Below, one piece after another: positions 8,446 through 13,562 of a stretch of 13,562 nt of DNA. This DNA comes from Ignavibacteria bacterium (lineage in GTDB: Bacteria > Bacteroidota > Ignavibacteria > Ignavibacteriales > Melioribacteraceae). The stretch lies in the NCBI GenBank assembly GCA_027347805.1, contig DAIEQP010000420.1, forward strand, positions 1 through 13,562, given 5' to 3'. Numbering within the stretch: the stretch's first letter is position 1; each line of letters starts with the position of its first letter. The notes under the pieces are model-generated. The model saw only the letters and a program-made list of their open reading frames with translations. It made no database searches and was not told the DNA's origin. The position numbers and the translations under genes are program-made.

Positions 8446-8503
8446 TCTATAATTTTAAATTCGGACATCTCTTTTTTATCAAAACAAATAATATTGGCTA
8501 TAT

Positions 8504-8755
8504 GCCTCTAATTACTGCCGAATCGATACTCACGAGTGGCAATCTGCCAGTCAAGAGTGGCTTAAAGACACTCGCGAGTGCCAAAATGCCACTCAGGAGT
8601 GGTTAAACGCCAGTCGCGAGTGGCAAAACGGCACTCCAGACTGGTAAAAGTGCACTCGTGAGTGGTAAACTGCCACTATTGAGTGGCAAACAAGCACTCC
8701 GGAGTGGCAAAAAGCCACTCCGGACTGGTAAAACGCCACTAATTTTAGTGATGCT
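8504..8755. repeat. Tandem array of 21-bp imperfect palindromes
   Basis: Eleven units of exactly 21 bp run from 8525 to 8755, starting at 8525, 8546, 8567, 8588, 8609, 8630, 8651, 8672, 8693, 8714 and 8735. An eroded unit may precede them at 8504. The consensus is GCCACTC-NN-GAGTGGC-AAAAN, two 7-bp dyad arms, a variable central dinucleotide (AC, AA, GC, AG, GC, CA, GT, TT, CG, CG in units 1-10) and an A-rich linker. Arms vary at set places (CACTC/CAGTC, GAGTG/GACTG). The last unit has CACTA and TAGTG two bases farther apart. Two pairings are possible: within a unit (2-nt centre, suited to a protein dimer on duplex DNA) or between neighbours with a 5-nt A-rich loop, for example GAGTGGC-AAAAA-GCCACTC at 8702-8720. 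There are no unique spacers, so this is not CRISPR. It fills most of the 424-bp gap between the 157-aa gene and the barrel-protein gene. Confidence 0.93.
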
Positions 8756-8774
8756 GATACATCCCTGCACAGCA

Positions 8775-9248
8775 TTACTGCTTTGGCTGTTCTTTTATGT
8801 TCCTCGATTTCTTAAAATATTTTGCCATTTCTTCATAGTCTGTCTGTAAACCAGGAATTTTATCCTTGTTTTGTTTAACAGCTGAATAGACATCAAGAGC
8901 TTCAACCATTGAATCGCTTAAAGCCGCAGTCAGAGTGTTATTCAGGGAATCCATAAACCGGTTAAACTCAGCAATAATTTCCAACAGCTCTTTGGCAAAA
9001 GTATAATCCTTGATGAACTCATCTTTATTGAATGCAAGGGACATCAGATTCGGATATGCCAGGATTGTATTATATGCCTTATCCAAAAAAGGCAGATAAC
9101 CGTCGCTGGCTTTGAATACACTGATGAGTTCATCTGGAGTTAGAGTAACAATAAAAGAACATTTTGATTTTAACTGCTCAAGAAGCTGCTTGATTGAGTC
9201 TTTCAACTCTGCAGTCAAAATCGCAGATACAAGATTTTGAGTTGCCAT
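8775..9248 (-). CDS. Small helical protein of a widespread uncharacterised family
   Basis: A 157-aa protein, nearly all predicted helix, without signal peptide, membrane segment or Zn motif. I do not recognise a named domain. The pattern MATQNLVSA.LTAELKDSI near the N-terminus, then FIVTLTPDEL (32-41), FLDKAYN (54-60), NLMSLAFNKDEFIKDY (67-82), a helix about 84-125 and KIPGL (130-134), is one I recall from many hypothetical proteins of Bacteroidota and other bacteria; this is memory, not a search. The start is decided by AGGAGG ending 5 nt before the ATG at 9248. A frame from 9353 would add 35 residues that cross the leader hairpin and is rejected. The gene is the first of the minus-strand run and is divergent from the ZnuD-like operon. 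Its stop lies 19 bp from the 21-bp palindrome array, and the TAA overlaps an ATG (TAATG) that opens a frame into the array. Confidence 0.85.
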   Translation of the reverse strand: MATQNLVSAILTAELKDSIKQLLEQLKSKCSFIVTLTPDELISVFKASDGYLPFLDKAYNTILAYPNLMSLAFNKDEFIKDYTFAKELLEIIAEFNRFMDSLNNTLTAALSDSMVEALDVYSAVKQNKDKIPGLQTDYEEMAKYFKKSRNIKEQPKQ

Positions 9249-9313
9249 ATGGGCCTCCTCTTTTTTAATGTTGGTCCGCAAACCGCCCTCAGTTTGAGAG
9301 TGCCTGTCGGAAC

Positions 9314-9347
9314 AGTTTTTACTCCGTACGTTTAATACGGAAAAACT
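9314..9347 (-). promoter_or_regulatory. Leader hairpin upstream of the helical-protein gene
   Basis: On the minus strand, AGTTTTT-CCGTA (9347-9336) can pair with TACGG (9328-9324) and, across a 3-nt AGT bulge, AAAAACT (9320-9314). The stem is 12 bp with a 7-nt loop. It lies 66-99 nt before the ATG, so it would be in the mRNA leader if transcription starts upstream. A terminator or attenuator is possible because the distal arm is flanked by A/T runs, but there is no U-tail of normal length. Confidence 0.4.
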
Positions 9348-9612
9348 TTCCAAGCATTAAAAACTTTTCTTTACCGGCCATTGCAGATACAGAATTACGA
9401 CTTCACGTCCCAAGCCTGCAAGAGACGAACTCTGTAAATTTTTTATAGATAAAATATTTTTATGTGGTATTACACAATAAACGGAAATGAAACTTCTTTC
9501 AACAAATAGAATCTAACCCCAATTTTTGAAGATATAAGAAAGCGGCTCCCCGGGATTCGGTTCTTCAGCAAAATTGATAAACAACAATATATACTTCTTT
9601 AACTGATCGTAT

Positions 9613-9634
9613 TTTAATTTAAAGTAAAATTAAA
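9613..9634 (+). promoter_or_regulatory. AT-rich palindrome, candidate operator
   Basis: tttaattt (9613-9620) and aaattaaa (9627-9634) are perfect 8-bp arms around a 6-bp spacer. The site lies 77-98 bp before the small-protein start. Fur and Zur family repressors bind AT-rich palindromes of about this size, and the operon looks metal related, but the sequence is simple and could arise by chance. Confidence 0.3.
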
Positions 9635-9679
9635 GTCAATAATATGGCGGCAAGTAAAACTTTTTGCACCTTTTGGGTG

Positions 9680-9705
9680 TTAGATTATTGAATTAAATAA
9701 TCTAA
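9680..9705 (+). promoter_or_regulatory. Perfect 10-bp inverted repeat just before the start codon
   Basis: TTAGATTATT (9680-9689) and AATAATCTAA (9696-9705) are exact reverse complements around gaatta. The right arm ends 5 nt before the TTG start at 9711. A second weak stem, cacc-ttttg-ggtg, abuts it at 9667-9679. As DNA it is a plausible repressor operator for the metal-uptake operon; as RNA it would place a strong hairpin over the initiation region and limit translation. Which of the two applies is not decided by the sequence. Confidence 0.5.
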
Positions 9706-9710
9706 ATGGA

Positions 9711-10058
9711 TTGAACCAGAACAGAATACATAAATTAATTTCTTACGTACTTATCGCGGGTTATATTAATCTGATTGCGATAACAGCATTCCATTTTCAT
9801 GCATCCGGTTCAACCGGTGAAAAAGAATTTATTTCTGGCGGGGATAAAAAAGTAAATCTTATTGATCCGTACGGCAGCGGCGATTCCGGATGCGGATTAA
9901 CTTATTTTGCATCGCTTCTTTATATAAATGAAAATCCATCAGCAGGATTATTACATTACCAATCAGAAAAAAATACTGCCCTAACATATTTTACAGAGCA
10001 CACACTTTATTTCTTCAATAATTCCCACTCTCTGCGGGCTCCTCCCACACTTTCTTAA
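9711..10058 (+). CDS. Small secreted or membrane-anchored protein, putative metal-binding partner
   Basis: A 115-aa protein starting with TTG; TAG at 9681-9683 closes the frame upstream and no ATG is available. Residues 8-26 are one hydrophobic segment that may be a signal peptide or anchor. It is followed by HFH (28-30), a Gly-rich part with a single Cys61 (GDSGCGLTYFASLLY), and a C-terminal RAPP (109-112). A small protein with His/Cys residues and a final RAPP next to a TonB receptor resembles the DUF2946-type proteins found beside metal receptors, though the usual Cys-x-x-Cys is missing, so the assignment is loose. It is 37 bp upstream of the ZnuD-like receptor gene and surely in the same operon. 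The likely role, periplasmic binding or sensing of zinc or another metal, is inferred from context. Confidence 0.68.
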   Translation: MNQNRIHKLISYVLIAGYINLIAITAFHFHASGSTGEKEFISGGDKKVNLIDPYGSGDSGCGLTYFASLLYINENPSAGLLHYQSEKNTALTYFTEHTLYFFNNSHSLRAPPTLS

Positions 10059-10095
10059 TTCTTATTAACTGATTTAATAATAATTGAGGAAGACA

Positions 10096-12342
10096 ATGAA
10101 AAAGCTCATTGGGTTTTTTATACTATTGATATTTATTTCAAATCAAATTTCAGCACAGAGTTCTGAAATAAAAGGAAAAATTTTAGACAAAAATGATAAT
10201 GAACCGTTACTTGGTGTTAACATACTGCTGGAAGAAAATAAAATCGGGACACAAAGCAATGATACAGGCGAATTTGGATTTAAAAACATTTCTCCCGGCA
10301 GCTACACTTTAAAGATTACATACGTCGGCCATAAAACAAAAATTGTAAATGTATCTGTCCCGCAGAACGAACCGGTAATAATTAAGCTTGATGAAGGAAG
10401 CGTTGATTTGAATGAAGTTGTCGTTACCGGAAATCCGCTTTCAAAAGATCCGAAGGATATTTCTCAAAGCACACTTACTATTGCCAATCTTGAACTTCAA
10501 ACAAGAGCGGCTGCAAATCTCGGGCAGATGTTAAATTATGCGCCGGGAATTTCGATGAGATCGAACGGAACAGCTGCTGCCCGCCCTGTTATTAGAGGAT
10601 TCAGCAATAATAGAATTTTAATTCTTGAAAACGGATTACGCACCGGAGATCTTTCAAACAGTTCGGATGATCATGCACTTTCTTCGGATGGAAATGCTGC
10701 TGAAAAAATTGAAGTTGTGCGTGGCCCTGCAAGTCTTCTTTACGGAAGCAGCGCAATCGGCGGTGTTATAAATGTAATCACGGAATCAATTCCGAATTAT
10801 ATTTCAAGCACACTCGACGGCGAATTGAATCTATCCCGAAGCGGAAATAACAATGAATATCTCGGCTCTACCGATATTCACTACGGGTATAAAAATCTGG
10901 GTTTCCATCTTAACGCATTTCACAGATCAAATGATGATTATGTAGATGGGAATGGCAAAACGGTAGTCAATTCATCGCAAAAAACTTCCGGCTACCAGCT
11001 TGGCGCTTCTTTCATTCCATCTTTCGGAATTATAGGCGCGAGTTTCTCAGAATATTTAAATGAATATGATATACCAATTAATCCCGCCGAATTATCCGAT
11101 CCGAATTCGGAAGGACCGATAAAAATAAATATGAGAAAAGAAGATGTCAGAATTCTTGTTGAAAGCAGAAAGTTAGATTCTTTCATAAACAGTTTCAGTT
11201 TTAAAGCCGGAATGCAGAATTACACTCATGATGAAATTTCAAAACTTACCGGGGAAACTGGAACATCATTCGGTATGAAATCAATAAGCGCTGATCTTTC
11301 ATTTAATCATTTGCCGATTGCTGACATATTTGAAGGCGTAGTTGGTTTCTGGGGAATGAAGCAGCAGTATTCTGTTACAGGTGATGAAGCGCTAACTCCT
11401 GATGCAGATTATAATTCTTATGCTGCTTATATTCTTGAGCAAATGAAAACAGGTAAATTTAATCTTCAGTTCGGCGCCCGGTACGAACAGAATAAAATTG
11501 TTACTCCGGAGGCATTTTTAACCGGGAAGTATTTTGCTTCAAGCGATAAAACTTTCAACACATTCAGCGGGTCTTTTGGTATTACATACCACATAAATGA
11601 TGTTACCTCCCTGTTCTCAAATTTTGCAAATGCGTTCCGGTCCCCTACAGTTGAAGAATTATCATCTTATGCGGTTCATGGCGCTACCGGAACTTTTGAG
11701 ATCGGGAATAATAATCTTGAGAACGAAAATAATTTTGGAATTGATTTGGGTCTAAGAATAAGAAAGGAAAATCATTCGGTTGAATTGAGCACATATTACA
11801 ATAGCATTTCAAATTATATTTTCAGAAAACCGACTGACCAATTTTATGATCCGAATAATAAGGCTGAACCATTCAATAATATTTCGGGATTGCATGTTTT
11901 TCAATATTCACAAACAGACGCATCTATTTATGGTTTTGAAGTAAAAGCATTGTATGAAGAGACGAATAATATTTCCACAACTGTGGTGATGGATTATGTG
12001 AGGGGCAAAGAAAATAATTCGGGTAATAATTTGCCCCAGATGCCTCCATTCAGATTTTCAATTCAGCAGGCATACACTACAGATGATCTTTGGGCCGGAA
12101 TCAATTTAAAGCTTGTATCAGAACAAAATCTTATCGCGGAAAATGAACTGCCTACAAAAGGATACGGACTGGTGGATTTATACGGCGGATTCAGATTTAT
12201 AACAGGCAGGTATATATCTTCAATCACATTGAAAATAGATAATCTTTTAGACCAGCCGTACAAGGAACATCTCTCTTCAATAAAAGAATTTGCATTCATG
12301 CCGGGAAGAAATGTAAGAATTACATACAGATTTTTATTTTAA
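10096..12342 (+). CDS. ZnuD-like TonB-dependent receptor, probable metal uptake
   Basis: A 748-aa outer-membrane receptor. The signal peptide MKKLIGFFILLIFISNQISA (1-20) and a GAGGAAG site 3 nt before the ATG fix the start; a TTG 12 nt earlier overlaps that site and is rejected. Residues 25-100 are a carboxypeptidase-regulatory-like domain, 104-113 hold a TonB-box-like DLNEVVVTGN, about 115-235 the plug, and the rest the barrel, ending in ITYRFLF with the C-terminal aromatic of outer-membrane proteins. The plug blocks ARPVIRGFSNNRILILENG, DDHALSSDGNAAEKIEVVRG and LLYGSSAIGGVINV follow the ZnuD zinc-receptor family closely. The long His-rich loop of Neisseria ZnuD is not evident, so copper or another metal cannot be excluded. 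It lies 37 bp after the small RAPP protein gene. The operator-like palindromes upstream suggest metal-responsive control. Confidence 0.9.
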   Translation: MKKLIGFFILLIFISNQISAQSSEIKGKILDKNDNEPLLGVNILLEENKIGTQSNDTGEFGFKNISPGSYTLKITYVGHKTKIVNVSVPQNEPVIIKLDEGSVDLNEVVVTGNPLSKDPKDISQSTLTIANLELQTRAAANLGQMLNYAPGISMRSNGTAAARPVIRGFSNNRILILENGLRTGDLSNSSDDHALSSDGNAAEKIEVVRGPASLLYGSSAIGGVINVITESIPNYISSTLDGELNLSRSGNNNEYLGSTDIHYGYKNLGFHLNAFHRSNDDYVDGNGKTVVNSSQKTSGYQLGASFIPSFGIIGASFSEYLNEYDIPINPAELSDPNSEGPIKINMRKEDVRILVESRKLDSFINSFSFKAGMQNYTHDEISKLTGETGTSFGMKSISADLSFNHLPIADIFEGVVGFWGMKQQYSVTGDEALTPDADYNSYAAYILEQMKTGKFNLQFGARYEQNKIVTPEAFLTGKYFASSDKTFNTFSGSFGITYHINDVTSLFSNFANAFRSPTVEELSSYAVHGATGTFEIGNNNLENENNFGIDLGLRIRKENHSVELSTYYNSISNYIFRKPTDQFYDPNNKAEPFNNISGLHVFQYSQTDASIYGFEVKALYEETNNISTTVVMDYVRGKENNSGNNLPQMPPFRFSIQQAYTTDDLWAGINLKLVSEQNLIAENELPTKGYGLVDLYGGFRFITGRYISSITLKIDNLLDQPYKEHLSSIKEFAFMPGRNVRITYRFLF

Positions 12343-12389
12343 GCCGGCAGTTCTTATATTGGCGCCATAAATTTTGAAAAATTCAGCAT

Positions 12390-12478
12390 GGAGAGATGGG
12401 AGAGTGGCTGAATCCAACGGTTTGCTAAACCGTCGTACTCTGTAAGGGGTACCGCGAGTTCGAATCTCGCTCTCTCCG
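12390..12478 (+). tRNA. tRNA-Ser (anticodon GCT)
   Basis: A complete class II tRNA reading AGC/AGU codons. Acceptor arms are GGAGAGA (12390-12396) and TCTCTCC (12471-12477), with discriminator G at 12478. The anticodon stem ACGGT/ACCGT encloses the loop TTGCTAA, with GCT at 12424-12426. A long variable arm (GTACTC..GGGTACC) is as expected for serine, and the T arm is GCGAG-TTCGAAT-CTCGC. Only CC of the CCA end is encoded (12479-12480, followed by C). A TAAATTTTG at about 12367-12375 could be part of its promoter. The gene is intact and abuts an integrase region, so its 3' part is the probable attachment site. Confidence 0.97.
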
Positions 12479-12484
12479 CCCGTA

Positions 12485-12538
12485 AAAACTAAAGCTCGCT
12501 GACAGTGTTTATTCACTGAAAACGAGCTTTTTAGTTTT
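12485..12538 (+). terminator. Double-stem terminator-like palindrome after tRNA-Ser
   Basis: aaaactaaagctcg (12485-12498) pairs with cgagctttttagtttt (12523-12538) apart from a 2-nt bulge, and an inner stem cagtg (12503-12507) with cactg (12514-12518) caps it. The stem followed by a T-rich 3' arm fits an intrinsic terminator for the tRNA, and the symmetry would also serve the converging integrase transcript. Confidence 0.65.
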
Positions 12539-12584
12539 AAAGACCTACCAATTATTACCATTTTTCCCATAAAAAAAACAGTGA

Positions 12585-12606
12585 TGGGCGGTAAATGGGC
12601 GGTAAA
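12585..12606. repeat. Tandem 11-bp direct repeat next to the integrase stop
   Basis: tgggcggtaaa occurs twice head to tail (12585-12595 and 12596-12606), ending at the base before the integrase stop codon. Lambda-type integrases bind direct repeats of about this length (arm-type sites) near their own gene, so this may be an arm site pair of the element's attachment region. The repeat is seen; its role is inferred. Confidence 0.6.
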
Positions 12607-13562
12607 TTATTTTTCATCATTAAATATTTTGTCCAACAATTTCACATCATCATGTAAGAATTCAGTCATTACATGAGCATAGACCATAGTCTGAGAAATA
12701 GTAGTATGACCAAGGAACTTTTGTATCGCTGCTAATTGTACATGCTGCTGCAATAGATGAGTAGCAAATGTATGCCTGAATTTATGAAGATACAATCTTG
12801 TTTTTATCCCGGCGCTATGACCTACTCTTTTACATACAGCCAGCGATGTCCTTTCACTAAGGAGTTGGCCTTGACGTGACTTAAATACATAAGGAGTTAA
12901 TTCTCTATTAGTTCCAAGCTCTTGTAGAACAGTTCTTATAGTTTCATCCATTGGAATTGCTCGTTCTGAATTATCAGTCTTGGTTTTAAAGTTACCTTTA
13001 GGCCGTACATGAATTAATCTCCGTTCCAAATCAACATCGTCCCAAGTTAAATTGAATAGTTCTGCAGCGCGCATTCCTGTATGAAGCAAACCAAGGAATG
13101 CATTCCTATATACATCTTCCATTTCTTGTGCAAAGAACAAACTTATTTCTTCTTTGGTAAAGTAGTCAGGAAGCCGGGCTTCCACCTTTAAGTTTTTAAC
13201 ATGATTAAATGGATTGATTGATACATGACCCATCAGCACTTCTTGATTAAATAACGATCGGACTGTTTGAAGATAAAAGTTTACCGTCTTCGGTTTCGCT
13301 TTTAACATGCGATCAGTATTTCCGGTTGGATCTTTTCTTTCCTTGATTAGTTCATTGAAGAATCTCGAAGCATGATCAGATGTAAACTCATCGAGATAAT
13401 CGATCTGCATTGCTTTGATGAATAATTCAAGTTGATCAAGAACATTCTTATACTTCTGGATAGATTTAGGTCTAAGAGCAGCTTTTGTATTACGGAATTG
13501 CTCAAGGATTGAATCCATAGGAAATCGTTCCTTCTTTAGTTTTAAACCGCTAAGTCTAGCAT
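12607..13562 (-). CDS. Tyrosine recombinase / phage-type integrase (5' end open at right edge)
   Basis: Numbered from the first ATG (13518), the protein has 303 residues. Residues 1-100 form an N-terminal SAM-like core-binding domain (LRPKSIQKYKNVLDQLELF, TVNFYLQTVRSLFN). Residues 115-295 form the catalytic domain, with R150 (HTGMRAAEL), a candidate beta-hairpin Lys at 178-180, H245 and R248 (LHKFRHTFATHLL), H271 (FLGHTTISQ) and the nucleophile Y280 (TMVYAH). The full active-site set is present, so it should be an active strand-exchange enzyme. The frame stays open for all 14 codons upstream of that ATG to the window edge, and phage integrases usually carry an extra arm-binding domain there, so the gene probably extends beyond the window. 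It points towards tRNA-Ser, 128 bp away, which suggests an element integrated at that tRNA. A plain XerC/D is less likely given the location. Confidence 0.92.
   Translation of the reverse strand, partial: ARLSGLKLKKERFPMDSILEQFRNTKAALRPKSIQKYKNVLDQLELFIKAMQIDYLDEFTSDHASRFFNELIKERKDPTGNTDRMLKAKPKTVNFYLQTVRSLFNQEVLMGHVSINPFNHVKNLKVEARLPDYFTKEEISLFFAQEMEDVYRNAFLGLLHTGMRAAELFNLTWDDVDLERRLIHVRPKGNFKTKTDNSERAIPMDETIRTVLQELGTNRELTPYVFKSRQGQLLSERTSLAVCKRVGHSAGIKTRLYLHKFRHTFATHLLQQHVQLAAIQKFLGHTTISQTMVYAHVMTEFLHDDVKLLDKIFNDEK

Larger units (their letters stand above)
9249..9710. other. Divergent control region, no gene seen
   Basis: These 462 bp separate the minus-strand helical-protein gene from the plus-strand metal-uptake pair. 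I see no protein-coding frame with a ribosome binding site and no tRNA or riboswitch consensus that I know. The contents are: an AGGAGG site just before 9248; ctcagtttgag, a short palindrome near 9288-9300; a leader hairpin at 9314-9347; a moderately GC-rich stretch at 9375-9440 whose ends (acaga, tctgt) could close a stem; and two AT-rich palindromes at 9613-9634 and 9680-9705 next to the plus-strand gene. Confidence 0.6.

Noticed and set aside
8504..8755. CRISPR array
   Set aside because: The whole 21-bp unit repeats head to tail; there are no unique spacers of normal length and no cas genes in the window.
8658..8849. Plus-strand 63-aa frame with SGK-type heptads
   Set aside because: It is a by-product of a 21-bp period (a multiple of 3) across the array, has no ribosome binding site, and the same frame is stopped in unit 4; it then overlaps the 3' end of the helical-protein gene antisense.
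9248..9353. Longer start (9353) for the helical protein
   Set aside because: The extra 35 residues cross a hairpin and the ribosome binding site; AGGAGG 5 nt before 9248 decides for the shorter protein.
9441..9710. Riboswitch (cobalamin, TPP or metal type) before the metal-uptake operon
   Set aside because: I found none of the conserved core sequences of those classes; only AT-rich palindromes are present.
12343..12389. Intrinsic terminator for the ZnuD-like receptor gene
   Set aside because: There is only a short ggcgcc palindrome with no stem and T-run; the gap is 47 bp and runs directly into the tRNA.
12334..12570. Minus-strand 78-aa frame over tRNA-Ser
   Set aside because: It is antisense to the tRNA and the terminator; this is a common false gene over tRNA-Ser.

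Overview
The window looks like AT-rich chromosomal DNA from a Bacteroidota / Ignavibacteriota-type bacterium. This is inferred from three outer-membrane TonB-dependent receptors with N-terminal carboxypeptidase-regulatory-like domains, a DUF4180 protein, TAnnTTTG-type promoter candidates, weak ribosome binding sites and TTG starts. No marker gene fixes the genus.

Left part (1-9248), all genes on the minus strand. In order of transcription, from right to left: a 157-aa helical protein of unknown function (8775-9248); directly after it an array of eleven 21-bp imperfect palindromes (8525-8755, perhaps one more eroded unit at 8504); a TonB-receptor-like outer-membrane barrel protein (5945-8350); a nested palindromic intergenic repeat (5776-5938); a DUF4180 protein (5375-5734); an McbG/Qnr-like pentapeptide-repeat protein closely coupled to a secreted family-43 glycoside hydrolase (4682-5254 and 3666-4673); a tiny two-heme lipoprotein (3291-3557); AMP-forming acetyl-CoA synthetase (1275-3167); and the N-terminal 395 residues of another TonB receptor that runs off the left edge.

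Middle part (9249-12342). A 462-bp divergent control region holds a leader hairpin on the minus side and two palindromes on the plus side. A plus-strand pair follows: a small secreted or membrane protein with a His-x-His and a terminal RAPP motif (9711-10058), and a ZnuD-like TonB receptor (10096-12342). Together they look like a metal-uptake, probably zinc, operon.

Right part (12343-13562). An intact tRNA-Ser(GCT) is followed by a double-stem terminator-like palindrome, a tandem 11-bp direct repeat and a tyrosine recombinase gene on the opposite strand, open at the right edge. This is the usual layout of an integrative element inserted at a tRNA gene, with the element's body beyond the window.

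The strongest candidate for something undescribed is the 21-bp array with the helical-protein gene. Every unit is exactly 21 bp (two helical turns), dyad symmetric, with a variable central dinucleotide and an A-rich linker, and the array starts 19 bp after the stop codon of the gene.
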